Positions 37,341 to 49,414 of a DNA stretch of 64,000 nt are shown here, piece after piece; the stretch's first letter is position 1; every line of letters begins with the position of its first letter. The stretch lies in the NCBI RefSeq assembly GCF_017573505.1, contig NZ_JAGEOJ010000003.1:124001-188000 (forward strand), given 5' to 3'. The translations under genes and the position numbers were made by a program. The stretch comes from Actinomadura barringtoniae. GTDB taxonomy: Bacteria > Actinomycetota > Actinomycetes > Streptosporangiales > Streptosporangiaceae. The notes under the pieces are model-generated. The model had not been told where the DNA came from, made no database searches, and was given only the letters and a program-made list of their open reading frames with translations.

Positions 37341-38012
37341 TCAGCGGATACCCGATTCGGTGGCCGACAGCCTGTACTTGACCGGATCGATGGCGACCTT
37401 GGCCTTGTCGAAGGACCCGTACCGCGGGTTGACCTTGATCTTCATCGAGTCGGCGGTCTGGACGAAGTCGGCGTCGGCCTTCTGCCGCGCGAGCATCGTC
37501 TGGGGGTTCTGCGGGTTGCCGTCCGAGCCGTACTTCTGCACGAGCAGCGCCTTGATCGCCAGGAAGCGGGCGAAGTCGCGGGTGTAGCCGGCGGGGAGCC
37601 CGCTCGCCAGCGTCGCGGACTTGGCGCCGCCCTGCTGGTCCAGCGCGGCGATCACCTGGTCGACCTGGGTGCCGGTCACGTCGATGTGGTCGCGGCGCGC
37701 CACCTCGTCGCCGACCCGCATGTTGACCAGTACGGTGAGCGCGTCGCGCATGTCGGAGTCCGACAGCCGGTCGCTGGTCGCCTGCTGGGTCGGGTTGCTC
37801 GGGTCCGAGCGCATCTGGTTGGCGATGTCGTCCTTCACGAACTGCTTCTGCCAGTCCCGCACGGTCTGGTCGAGCGTGCTGGTGCTGATGCGGTCGTCGC
37901 CGACGATCGCCGCCGCGCCCACCTTGAGCGGGCCGCCGCCGCAGCCGGCCAGCGTCCCGGCGGCGAGCGCCGCCGCCACCGCGACCTTCACAGATGTTCC
38001 CAGCACGGTCAT
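37341..38012 (-). CDS. SurA N-terminal-like lipoprotein
   Basis: The 223-residue predicted lipoprotein has the lipobox LAGC in VAAALAAGTLAGCGGG and a SurA-type N-terminal helical domain (VGDDRISTSTLDQTVRDWQ, DALTVLVNMRVGDEVARR), then a C-terminal KVNPRYGSFDKAKVAI motif. No parvulin PPIase domain is present. Family members are thought to assist extracytoplasmic folding; the role here is inferred. ATG 38012 opens the signal peptide. It lies between mfd (36 bp upstream) and mazG (2 bp downstream). Confidence 0.8.
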   Translation of the reverse strand: MTVLGTSVKVAVAAALAAGTLAGCGGGPLKVGAAAIVGDDRISTSTLDQTVRDWQKQFVKDDIANQMRSDPSNPTQQATSDRLSDSDMRDALTVLVNMRVGDEVARRDHIDVTGTQVDQVIAALDQQGGAKSATLASGLPAGYTRDFARFLAIKALLVQKYGSDGNPQNPQTMLARQKADADFVQTADSMKIKVNPRYGSFDKAKVAIDPVKYRLSATESGIR

Positions 38013-38047
38013 CCCATCTCGTCCGTGATCACTTACGAGTCCGCAGC

Positions 38048-41617
<3,570 letters not shown>

Positions 41618-41797
41618 GTTCGCCCGCAACCTCGGTAAGCACCCCTGCCGGGCCCGGAAAAGGGCACAGCGAAGCCGCCCGCAGCCAACGGCAGGCAGCC
41701 CTAACCACCGGGAATCCGTCAATGTCCCGGTGTCAAGCCCCAGCCTACGCGCCCGGTCCGACATCCGTACGGCCAGCCGACCTCTGGAACGAATGTG

Positions 41798-41823
41798 TAT
41801 AGTATGAGACGAAAATGTCTCAT
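41798..41823 (+). promoter_or_regulatory. TetR operator and -10 of the tetR-MFS operon
   Basis: TATAGT (41798-41803) is a good -10. Directly after it, ATGAGAC-GAAAAT-GTCTCAT is a perfect 7-bp inverted repeat (41804-41823) covering the expected transcription start, 22 bp before the regulator start codon. Confidence 0.75.
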
Positions 41824-41845
41824 CCGGAACAGAGCTGTCGAGGCC

Positions 41846-42424
41846 ATGTCGAACGAAGAGAAGATCGTCGCCGCCGCGATCAAGCACCTCAACGAGGAGC
41901 CGACCGCCTCCATGGCGCGCCTCGCCGAGGCCATCGGCACCAGCCGCGCCACCCTCCACCGCCACTTCGCCAGCCGCGAGGCGCTGATCCACACCCTGGG
42001 CGTCTGTTCCCTCGACAGGTGGGAGGCGTCCCAGAACGAGGCGGGCATGGCCGAGGCCGCCGCCTCCGGTGACCCCGAACGGATCGCCGCGACACTGCGC
42101 GCGATGATGCGCCTGTTCACCGCCGACGCCGACGAGTACGGCTTCGCGCTCACCGACCACTTCCTGGCGGCCATGCCGGACCTGGTCGCGCGTGCCGAGG
42201 AGCTCGAAGAGCGCGAGGTCGCCTTCTACGAGGCCGCGCAGCGCGCCGGGGTGCTCCGCGCCGACCTGCCCGTGCGCTGGATCAGCAACGCCGTCCTCGG
42301 CATCCTCATCGCCGCCCGCGACAGCCTCCGCCGCGGCGACATCGCCCGCCGAGACGTCCCCGACCTCGTCCTCACCACCCTCCTGCACGGCACGGATGGC
42401 GACTCGCAGGGAGAACGTCCATGA
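41846..42424 (+). CDS. TetR-family regulator
   Basis: The 192-residue protein has an N-terminal helix-turn-helix (EEKIVAAAIKHLNEEPTASM, LAEAIGTSRATLHRHFASREAL) and a helical C-terminal ligand domain (AATLRAMMRLFTADADEYGF). ATG 41846 has GAGG just upstream. ATG 41804, in the operator, is less likely. Its TGA overlaps the MFS gene ATG, so regulator and exporter are co-translated. It probably binds the inverted repeat 41804-41823 and is released by an exported drug. Confidence 0.9.
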   Translation: MSNEEKIVAAAIKHLNEEPTASMARLAEAIGTSRATLHRHFASREALIHTLGVCSLDRWEASQNEAGMAEAAASGDPERIAATLRAMMRLFTADADEYGFALTDHFLAAMPDLVARAEELEEREVAFYEAAQRAGVLRADLPVRWISNAVLGILIAARDSLRRGDIARRDVPDLVLTTLLHGTDGDSQGERP

Positions 42425-43971
42425 CCGTTCTCGAGCACACGACCTCCTCCACCGTCCCCGCGCCGCACCCGCGGCGCTGGGCTGGCCTCGCCGTCCTGTC
42501 CGCCAGCCTGCTGCTGGTGGTCATGGACATGACCGTGCTGAACGTGGCACTGCCGGAGATCTCGGCGGACCTGCGCCCCGACTCGGTGAGCCTGCTGTGG
42601 ATGGTCGACATCTACTCGCTGGTCGTCTCGGGCCTGCTGGTCACCGTGGCCAACCTGGGCGACCGGTGGGGCCGCAAGCGCATGCTCGTCACCGGGTTCA
42701 GCATCTTCGGGCTGGCCTCGCTGGCCGTCCTGGTCGCCGACAGCCCCGGGCAGGTGATCGCGATCCGCGCGGTCCTCGGCATCGGCGGCGCGATGATCAT
42801 GCCGTCCACGCTGTCGATGATCCGCCAGCTGTTCACCGATCCGCGCGAGCGCGCCACCGCGCTCGGCATCTGGGCGACGATGGCCGCGCTCGGCGGCGCG
42901 CTCGGGCCGATTCTGGGCGGCGCGCTGCTGCAGGCCTTCTCCTGGCACTCGGCGTTCCTGGTGAACGTGCCGGTCATGGCCGTCGCCATCGTGGCCGCGC
43001 TGATCCTGCTGCCCGAGTCGCGCAGCCCGAGCCCGGGCCGCTGGGACGCGATCGGCACCGTGCTGTCGATGGTCGGGATGGTGGCCCTGGTCTACTCGAT
43101 CAAACACTTCGGCAAGGACGGTCTCACCGCCACCGGCGCCCTGGTCTCGGGGGCCGTCGCGATCGTCGCGCTGGGCGCGTTCGTCCGCCGGTGCCTGCGC
43201 CGCCCCGACCCGATCCTGGAGATCCGGCTGTTCCGGCGGCCCGCGTTCAGCGCCGGGGTCATCTCCGCGCTGGCCGCCAGCATCGCCATGGTCGGAACGA
43301 TGCTGCTGCTCAGCCAGTGGATGCAGCTCGTCCAGGGCTACTCGCCGCTCGGCACGGGCCTGCGCCTGCTGCCCGAGGCCGTGGGCGCCGTGATCGCCTC
43401 ACCGCTGGCGCCCGCGCTGGCGAGCCGGATCGGCGCCCGTGCGGTGCTGGCCGGGGGCACGCTGGTGAGCGGGCTCGGCTTCCTTGTCCTCTTCCTATGG
43501 CCGACGCTGAACTACCCGGTCGTCGCCGGCGCGACCCTGCTGGTCGGGATCGGGCTGGGCTCGCTCGCCATCGCCTCGGCGGTGATCATGGCCGGGGCGC
43601 CGCCGGAGAAGTCCGGCAGCGCGGCGGCCATCGAGGAGACCTCGTACGAGCTGGGCGGCGCGCTGGGCGTGGCCGTCCTGGGCAGCGTCGCGGGCATGGT
43701 CTACCGGGGCGGGCTCACGACCGACGATCTGGCCGGGCAAGGGATCACCGGCTCATCCGCCGACGTCGCCCGCGAGTCGCTGGGCGGCGCGCTCGACATC
43801 GCGCGCGAGGCCGGAGCGTCCGGCGCCCGCGTCGCCGCCGAGGCGCAGGCCGCGTTCACCGACTCGCTGGTCTGGGCGAGCCTCGCCGGCGGCGCGCTGA
43901 TGATCGTGACGGCCGTGGCGGTGTGGCTGATGACCCCGCGCGACCTGGACGTCTCGTCCGGCCACGACTGA
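42421..43971 (+). CDS. MFS drug exporter, DHA2 (EmrB/QacA) type
   Basis: The 516-residue, 14-helix antiporter starts with LVVMDMTVLNVALPEIS and carries the motif NLGDRWGRKRMLV in the first loop. LGIGGAMIMPSTLSMI is the usual TM5-like antiporter region. It exports a toxic compound out of the cell, driven by the proton gradient. The ligand is unknown. Its ATG overlaps the TetR stop. It is convergent with the TagD-like gene, whose stop lies 12 bp beyond its own. Confidence 0.92.
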   Translation: MTVLEHTTSSTVPAPHPRRWAGLAVLSASLLLVVMDMTVLNVALPEISADLRPDSVSLLWMVDIYSLVVSGLLVTVANLGDRWGRKRMLVTGFSIFGLASLAVLVADSPGQVIAIRAVLGIGGAMIMPSTLSMIRQLFTDPRERATALGIWATMAALGGALGPILGGALLQAFSWHSAFLVNVPVMAVAIVAALILLPESRSPSPGRWDAIGTVLSMVGMVALVYSIKHFGKDGLTATGALVSGAVAIVALGAFVRRCLRRPDPILEIRLFRRPAFSAGVISALAASIAMVGTMLLLSQWMQLVQGYSPLGTGLRLLPEAVGAVIASPLAPALASRIGARAVLAGGTLVSGLGFLVLFLWPTLNYPVVAGATLLVGIGLGSLAIASAVIMAGAPPEKSGSAAAIEETSYELGGALGVAVLGSVAGMVYRGGLTTDDLAGQGITGSSADVARESLGGALDIAREAGASGARVAAEAQAAFTDSLVWASLAGGALMIVTAVAVWLMTPRDLDVSSGHD

Positions 43972-43983
43972 TCGGGCCGGTTG

Positions 43984-44400
43984 CTAGGAGGTGATGAGCC
44001 TTCGCAGGGCCGTGCTGGAGGTGTGGACGGTGTACGGGAAGTAGACGACCCGCGCGCCGACCGAGGCCATGGACGCCTCCAGCCGGTCGCCTTTCGGGGT
44101 GCCCTTCCAGTCGTCGCCCTTGAAGATCACGTCGAAGCCGAGCTTCTGCCACATCACCAGCTTGTCGCTGGACAGGTCGGTGACGACCTCGTCCACGCAG
44201 GCCATGCTGCCGACGACCGCCAGCCGTTCCTCCAGCGGCACGATCGGGGCGCGGCCCTTGGCCTGCTCCAGCACCTCGTCGGTGACCACCCCGGCGATCA
44301 GGTGGTCGCACTCGCGGCGGGCGCGCTTGAGGATGTTGAGGTGGCCGATGTGGAACATGTCGTACGCACCGGGCACGTAACCGACGATCCGCTGCGTCAT
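43984..44400 (-). CDS. Cytidylyltransferase-like protein (TagD/RfaE2 type)
   Basis: The 138-residue nucleotidyltransferase has VPGAYDMFHIGHLNILKRA with the HIGH nucleotide-binding motif, APIVPLEERLAVVGSM and the substrate-end motif HTSSTALRRLI. It activates a small alcohol phosphate (for instance glycerol 3-phosphate) or a sugar phosphate with CTP, giving a CDP-linked donor. ATG 44400 overlaps the CDP-alcohol transferase stop (ATGA). It is the last gene of a three-gene operon. Confidence 0.88.
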   Translation of the reverse strand: MTQRIVGYVPGAYDMFHIGHLNILKRARRECDHLIAGVVTDEVLEQAKGRAPIVPLEERLAVVGSMACVDEVVTDLSSDKLVMWQKLGFDVIFKGDDWKGTPKGDRLEASMASVGARVVYFPYTVHTSSTALRRLITS

Positions 44401-45161
44401 GCGTTCACCCGCTGAGACCCTGACTGAGCCGGGGTCGCGTCCAGAGCGCCGACCTCGCGGAACCACTTCACGGAGGCGGCCAGCAGGAAGAGCAGGTTGC
44501 CCGCGAAGAAGAGCGCGTACAGCGGCAGGAACACGTCCTTGAAGCCGAACAGCAGGAACGCCACGCACAGGAACCCGTAGTCGGTCGGGATCACCAGCAG
44601 CGCGCGCAGCGTCGAGGGCGCCTCGGGCGGCGGGGCCGGGACCCCGGCGGCGGCCCGGTGGGCCCGCGCGAGCAGGTCCTTGAGGATCATCCCGAAGAAC
44701 AGCACCGCCGCCACGACCGTGAACGCGACCGGCAGCAGCAGGTAGGCCGCGTGGTCGAGGTCGAAGAACCGGTAGAACGAGATCGCGACCGCCGAGTGCA
44801 GCGCGGAGACCTTGAGCGCGTCGACCATGTGGTCCAGGTACTCGCCGGACTTGGAGCCGCCGCCGCGCAGCCGGGCCAGCTGGCCGTCGGCGGCGTCGAA
44901 GGCGTACCCGATCACCAGGGCCAGGCAGACCACCAGGCCCAGCCAGGGCGCGGGGCTGACCAGGGCGATCAGCGCGATGCCCGCGAACGTGAAGCAGGCG
45001 CTGATGCCGGTGACCTGGTTGGGGGTGAGGCCGACCACGTACGACGCGGCGGCCAGCACGCGCCCCAGCTTGCGGTTGACGAACCGCGAGTAGGCGGGCG
45101 CGCCCTTGGCGCTCTTCTGTGCCGAACCGAGCCTGGTCAGCGCATCGCTGAACGTGCTCAC
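44397..45161 (-). CDS. CDP-alcohol phosphatidyltransferase-family membrane protein
   Basis: The 254-residue protein has about six hydrophobic helices and the CDP-alcohol phosphotransferase motif in AFDAADGQLARLRGGGSKSGEYLDHMVDA, whose key Asp/Gly/Asp order (DG..AR..G...D...D) is complete. It transfers an alcohol phosphate from a CDP-activated donor to a lipid or polyol acceptor, probably the product of one of the flanking cytidylyltransferases. GTG 45161 overlaps the preceding gene end by GTGA. Confidence 0.88.
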   Translation of the reverse strand: MSTFSDALTRLGSAQKSAKGAPAYSRFVNRKLGRVLAAASYVVGLTPNQVTGISACFTFAGIALIALVSPAPWLGLVVCLALVIGYAFDAADGQLARLRGGGSKSGEYLDHMVDALKVSALHSAVAISFYRFFDLDHAAYLLLPVAFTVVAAVLFFGMILKDLLARAHRAAAGVPAPPPEAPSTLRALLVIPTDYGFLCVAFLLFGFKDVFLPLYALFFAGNLLFLLAASVKWFREVGALDATPAQSGSQRVNA

Positions 45162-45583
45162 GCGACCGAACTCCTCCGCGACGTGCCGGCGAGGGCGGAA
45201 CGCAGCACCGGGCTGCGGGTCTCGATGAGGCCCTCGAACGCGACGACGCGCACGCCCGTGCCCTCAAGATCGCGGGCGGCCTCGTCGCCGGTGGTGAGGA
45301 GGGTGGGGAAGACGACGTCGAAGCCGAGCACGGCCCAGTCGGCGCGCAGGTCCACCGCGGTCACCTCGACCACGTCGGCCACCTGCCGGACGCTGCCGAC
45401 GATCTCCATGCGCTCGATCAGCGGTACGATCGGCCGCGCGCCGTTCAGTTCCTCGGCCAGCTCGTCGGTCAGCACGCCGACGACCAGCCGGTCGCAGGCC
45501 CGCGCCGCGCGCGTGAGCGCGTCGAGATGCCCGACATGGAACAGGTCGAACACCCCGGGCGAATAGCCGACCACTCCGTGCAC
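45158..45583 (-). CDS. Second cytidylyltransferase-like protein with altered C-terminal motif
   Basis: The 141-residue paralogue keeps YSPGVFDLFHVGHLDAL with HVGH and RPIVPLIERMEIVGSV, but the usual C-terminal SSTxLR motif is replaced by ETRSPVLRSAL. It may have lost activity, or use another substrate than the neighbour. GTG 45583 follows a GGGGGG run 3 nt upstream; GTG 45607 is an alternative. It is first in the operon, and its stop overlaps the transferase start (GTGA). Confidence 0.8.
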   Translation of the reverse strand: MHGVVGYSPGVFDLFHVGHLDALTRAARACDRLVVGVLTDELAEELNGARPIVPLIERMEIVGSVRQVADVVEVTAVDLRADWAVLGFDVVFPTLLTTGDEAARDLEGTGVRVVAFEGLIETRSPVLRSALAGTSRRSSVA

Positions 45584-45607
45584 GCGCCCCCCTAGACCGT
45601 GATGCAC

Positions 45608-45826
45608 TGAATGCCGGAAACCGGCGAATCAGGCGTACGTTACCAGCTCTTAACTGGCCACAAGTAACAAAAGTGAACAGTTGGGAGACGCCCGAACACG
45701 CCGCGGGGTTCACCTCCGCGAGCGAATCGGTGAGCGGATCGGCAAGCGAATTCGCACTGACACGCGCCATACCAAGAATGGGCAAATAGCGGACAGAGCG
45801 CAGTCGGTTGATTACTCTGCGAGATT
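45608..45826. other. Divergent intergenic region with three 12-bp near-repeats
   Basis: This 219-bp, AT-richer region between the cytidylyltransferase operon and the methyltransferase gene holds GAGCGAATCGGT, GAGCGGATCGGC and AAGCGAATTCGC in tandem (45720-45755). It probably carries both promoters. No -35/-10 pair stands out. Confidence 0.5.
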
Positions 45827-46693
45827 GTGACCGATCTGCGTACGCCGCCGGTCAACGACGGCGATCTGTTCTCAGAACGCGCCCGGCAGTACTCCCATGA
45901 CCGGCCGCTCCGCCCGATCCAGATCCTGGAGGCGGGCTGCGGCTGGGGCTGGGGCCTGGACCTCCGCGACCGCGAGCGTGAGGTCACCGGGGTCGACACC
46001 GACACCCCTGCCCTGCGCGCCCACACCCGCGAACGCGAAGACCTGGACTCCTGGCACCTGGGCGACCTGCGGACCGTTCCGATGCCGCCGCGCGCCTACG
46101 ACGTCGTGCACGCGCCCTACCTGATCGAGCGCGTGCAGAACGCCGAGCTGGTCCTGGACCGGTTCGTGGCCGCGCTCAAGCCGGGCGGGCTGCTGCTGGT
46201 ACGGCTGCGGGACCGCAACACCGCGTTCGGCTTCCTGGACCGGACGCTGCCCGCCTGGCTGCGCGGGCCCGTCTGGAACCGGCTGGCCGCCCGCGAGCAG
46301 GCCGGGGCCGGCCCGATCGCGCCCGGCTCGCCCGCGGCCTCCGCGGGGCCTGACGCTCCCGCCCCCGAGGTGCCCGCCTACGTCGCCGAGGCAACGGCCC
46401 GCTTCGCTGAGGCCACCGCCCGCATCGCCGAGGCCTCGGCGCCGCCCCCCGCCATCTACGAGAAGGTGGCGTCCCGGGCGGGCATGCAGTGGTACTGCGT
46501 GATGCGCGGCCTGGTGATAGCCGAGGAGTACGCCTCACGTGACTGTCTGAAGGCGTTCGCGACCGGTTCCGGTCTCGCGGGGGCCCTCTGCAGGCTGGTC
46601 GCCACGGTCAGCCGGGGCCGTCTCACGGCCGACCACAGCGAGGTGACGCTGGTCATCCGCAAGCCGGAGAACCGTTTCGCCCGGGTGATCTGA
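45827..46693 (+). CDS. Class I SAM-dependent methyltransferase
   Basis: The 288-residue protein has the SAM motif ILEAGCGWGWGLDL, the acidic loop VTGVDTDTPALRAH, and motif II to III FVAALKPGGLLLVRLRDRN. A helical insert with repeated ATARFAEATARIAEA is near residue 190. The N-terminus binds RTPPVNDGDLF. GTG 45827 is the start. It could methylate a surface-polymer sugar or lipid, but the substrate is unknown. It is divergent from the CDP operon and co-directional with the APS kinase gene. Confidence 0.82.
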   Translation: MTDLRTPPVNDGDLFSERARQYSHDRPLRPIQILEAGCGWGWGLDLRDREREVTGVDTDTPALRAHTREREDLDSWHLGDLRTVPMPPRAYDVVHAPYLIERVQNAELVLDRFVAALKPGGLLLVRLRDRNTAFGFLDRTLPAWLRGPVWNRLAAREQAGAGPIAPGSPAASAGPDAPAPEVPAYVAEATARFAEATARIAEASAPPPAIYEKVASRAGMQWYCVMRGLVIAEEYASRDCLKAFATGSGLAGALCRLVATVSRGRLTADHSEVTLVIRKPENRFARVI

Positions 46694-46772
46694 GCGGAGC
46701 GCGGCCCGGGGCGCGAGGTGCGAGTACTCACTCGGCGCAGTATTTTTCCTCCGAATCCCCCTACGGGGGTCC

Positions 46773-46786
46773 GGGGGTCGCCCCCC
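46773..46786. repeat. G-rich hairpin upstream of the APS kinase gene
   Basis: GGGGG-TCG-CCCCCC, with a second weaker hairpin CCCCCTACGGGGG just before it (46757-46769). It resembles the mfd and ftsB hairpins and sits after a TTTTT run at 46743-46747. It may act as a terminator for the methyltransferase gene. Confidence 0.5.
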
Positions 46787-46846
46787 GGGGAGACACAGCA
46801 CCATGGAATCAGCCCGGTTCACGACCGGACTGGATCGGAGACCGCG

Positions 46847-48325
46847 GTGACCGCCGAAGCCGGCCTTCCCGACACGCTGCGCGACCTGCCCACCTGGACC
46901 CCGGGCCCGGTCGAGCTCGCCGACCTCGAATTGCTGCTGGCGGGCGTCTATCGCCCGCTCACCGGGTTCCTCGGCTCGTTCGACACGGCCATGGTCATCG
47001 CGGGCGGCCGGCTGGCGGACGGCACGCCGTGGCCCGTCCCGGTCACGCTGGCCGTGCCGAAGGAGCTCACGGTCCACGAGCGGATCGTGCTCCAGGACCC
47101 CGAGGGAGTGCCGCTCGCGGTCATGCGGGTCACCGAGGCCTGGCAGGACCCGACCGCGCAGGACTGGCGCCTGGCCGGACCGCTGGAGGCCCTGCGCGCG
47201 CCCGCGCACGGACCGTTCCACAGCCTGCGCCGCCGTCCCGACGAGGTCGAGACGGGCGAGGGCCCGGTGCTGGCGGTCGCGACGCGCGAGCCGCTGCACC
47301 GCAAGCAGCTCGGCCAGCTGCGGCAGGTCGCCGAGCGCCTGGACGCGCGGGTGCTCGCGCTCCCGATGCTGAGCGGAGTGCACGACGAGTCGCTGGTACG
47401 GGCGCTGCTCGCGGTGCGCAAGGAGCTGCCCGAGGGCACGCAGATCATCCCGGTGCCGCTGCCGCCGCACGACACCGAGACCGACGCCGATCGCGAGCTG
47501 AAGCTGCGCGCGCACGTGGCCGCCGCGTACGGCGCCACCCACCTGCTGGCGGACGCCGAGGCGGAGGGCACCGCGATCCCGGTGGTCGCGCCGGAGCCGT
47601 GGGGGTACGACGCCGACGTCGAGGTCTGGCGGCCGGTCGCGCGGATCGAGCCCGACCACGTCCAGGCCGAGCTCACCCAGGACCAGCTGAACGACCTGCT
47701 CGACCGCGGCGAGCCCGTGCCGGACTGGTTCACCCCGCCGGCGGTGGCCGCCGAGCTCGCGATCGCCCGGCCGCCCAAGCACGAGCGCGGCCTCACGGTC
47801 TTCTTCACCGGCCTGTCGGGCTCGGGCAAGTCGACGGTGGCGCGCGGGCTCGCCGACGCGCTGGTCGAACGCGGCGGGCGGCACGTCAGCCTCCTGGACG
47901 GCGACGTGGTGCGGCGGCTGCTGTCGGCCGGGCTGACCTTCTCCAAGTCCGACCGCGACCTCAACATCCGCCGGATCGGCTTCGTCGCCGCCGAGGTGAC
48001 GCGGCACGGCGGGCTGGCGATCTGCGCTCCGATCGCGCCGTACGCCGGCACCCGGGCCGAGGTGCGCGCGATGGTCGCGGCCGTCGGCGACTTCGTCCTG
48101 GTGCACGTCGCGACGCCGCTGGAGGAGTGCGAGCGCCGCGACCGCAAGGGCCTGTACGCGAAGGCACGCGCAGGGCTGATCCCCGAGTTCACCGGGATCT
48201 CCGACCCCTACGAGGAGCCGGTGGACGCCGACCTGCGGCTGGACACCTCCCAGACGACGCCCGAGGAGGCCGTCACCCAGGTCATCGACCTGCTGGTCGA
48301 GGGCGGCTGGGTCCGCCGGGACTGA
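46847..48325 (+). CDS. APS kinase with degenerate ATP-sulfurylase-like N-terminal domain
   Basis: The 492-residue protein has an N-terminal sulfate-adenylyltransferase-like half and a C-terminal APS kinase. The kinase is intact: FTGLSGSGKSTVARGLADAL (P-loop), SLLDGDVVRRLLSAGLTFSK, DLNIRRIGFVAAEV and RDRKGLYAKARAG with EFTGISDPYEEP. It phosphorylates adenylyl sulfate to PAPS. In the N-terminal half the motif normally QxRNPxHxxH reads ATREPLHRKQ, so the first Gln, the Asn and the second His are absent, and sulfurylase activity is doubtful. GTG 46847 follows GGAG at 6 nt. The TauE/SafE gene lies 95 bp downstream. Confidence 0.88.
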   Translation: MTAEAGLPDTLRDLPTWTPGPVELADLELLLAGVYRPLTGFLGSFDTAMVIAGGRLADGTPWPVPVTLAVPKELTVHERIVLQDPEGVPLAVMRVTEAWQDPTAQDWRLAGPLEALRAPAHGPFHSLRRRPDEVETGEGPVLAVATREPLHRKQLGQLRQVAERLDARVLALPMLSGVHDESLVRALLAVRKELPEGTQIIPVPLPPHDTETDADRELKLRAHVAAAYGATHLLADAEAEGTAIPVVAPEPWGYDADVEVWRPVARIEPDHVQAELTQDQLNDLLDRGEPVPDWFTPPAVAAELAIARPPKHERGLTVFFTGLSGSGKSTVARGLADALVERGGRHVSLLDGDVVRRLLSAGLTFSKSDRDLNIRRIGFVAAEVTRHGGLAICAPIAPYAGTRAEVRAMVAAVGDFVLVHVATPLEECERRDRKGLYAKARAGLIPEFTGISDPYEEPVDADLRLDTSQTTPEEAVTQVIDLLVEGGWVRRD

Positions 48326-48420
48326 TCGACCTGCCCGACCGGGCGCACCGACCGGGGTTTCGGACATCAGGGGCCACACCGTACTGTGGTACTCGATTTT
48401 TCCTATATACCAGGTAGGTC

Positions 48421-49410
48421 ATGGCGATGGACTTCGATTGGACGATGGCGGGCGGGTCGTTCCTGGTGGCCATCATCGTCGGTCTGACGGGCATGGGCGG
48501 CGGCGCGCTCATGACGCCGATGCTGGTGACGTTCTTCGGCGTGAGCCCGCTGGCGGCGGTGTCCAGCGACCTGGTCGCGGCGGCGGTCATGAAGCCGGTC
48601 GGCAGCGCCGTCCACTACCGCCAGGGCACGATCAACATGCGGCTGGTCGGCTGGCTCTGCCTCGGCTCGGTGCCCGCCGCGTTCTCCGGCGTGCTGGTCG
48701 CCCGCGCGCTCGGCACCGGCGAGGACGTCCAGGACATCATCCAGAAGGCCATGGGCGTCGCGCTGCTGATCGCGGCCGGCGGCCTGGTCATCCGCGGCTA
48801 CCTGGCCCTGGTCGACCGCGCCGCCCGCCGTACCGGCGACGCGCGGCGCACCGCCGTCCCCGGTTCGCCCGCCGCCACCGGGACGCCCGAGATCACCATC
48901 CGCCCGGTCCGCACGGTCGTCATCGGCGCGGTCGGCGGGCTGGTCGTCGGCATCACCTCGGTCGGCTCCGGCTCGCTCATCATCGTGGCGCTGCTGGCGC
49001 TCTACCCGACGCTGAAGGCCAACCAGCTCGTCGGCACCGACCTGCTCCAGGCCGTGCCGCTGGTCTTCGCAGCCGCGCTCGGCCACATCCTGTTCGGCGA
49101 CTTCCAGATGGAGGTCACCGCGGCGCTGCTGGTCGGCTCGGTCCCGGGCGTCTACATCGGCTCCAAGATCTCCTCGCGGGCCCCCGGCGGCCTGATCCGG
49201 CGCGTGCTCGGCTTCGTCCTGGTCGCGTCCGCCCTCAAGATGTTCGGCGTCCCGGCCGTGCCGCTCGCCTGGACCCTCGTGGGCCTGGTCGTGGGCGCCG
49301 CGCTGGCCTGGATGCTGGTCCGCAAGGTGCACGGCCTGCCCGCCCTCCCGTTCAACGGAGACCCCGACCCCGACCCCGCCGCCCGCGAACGCGAACCCGA
49401 GCACGCCTGA
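48421..49410 (+). CDS. TauE/SafE (TSUP) family membrane transporter
   Basis: The 329-residue protein has about eight membrane helices in two inverted halves. VGLTGMGGGALMTPMLV and GGLVVGITSVGSGSLIIVALL are the duplicated TSUP motifs. A soluble loop near residue 140 and a charged C-terminal tail follow. The family moves sulfite, sulfonates or other small organosulfur anions. Its place after the APS kinase suggests a sulfur role, which is an inference. ATG 48421 follows AGGTAGGTC. A long palindrome ends the gene. Confidence 0.88.
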   Translation: MAMDFDWTMAGGSFLVAIIVGLTGMGGGALMTPMLVTFFGVSPLAAVSSDLVAAAVMKPVGSAVHYRQGTINMRLVGWLCLGSVPAAFSGVLVARALGTGEDVQDIIQKAMGVALLIAAGGLVIRGYLALVDRAARRTGDARRTAVPGSPAATGTPEITIRPVRTVVIGAVGGLVVGITSVGSGSLIIVALLALYPTLKANQLVGTDLLQAVPLVFAAALGHILFGDFQMEVTAALLVGSVPGVYIGSKISSRAPGGLIRRVLGFVLVASALKMFGVPAVPLAWTLVGLVVGAALAWMLVRKVHGLPALPFNGDPDPDPAAREREPEHA

Positions 49411-49414
49411 CACT

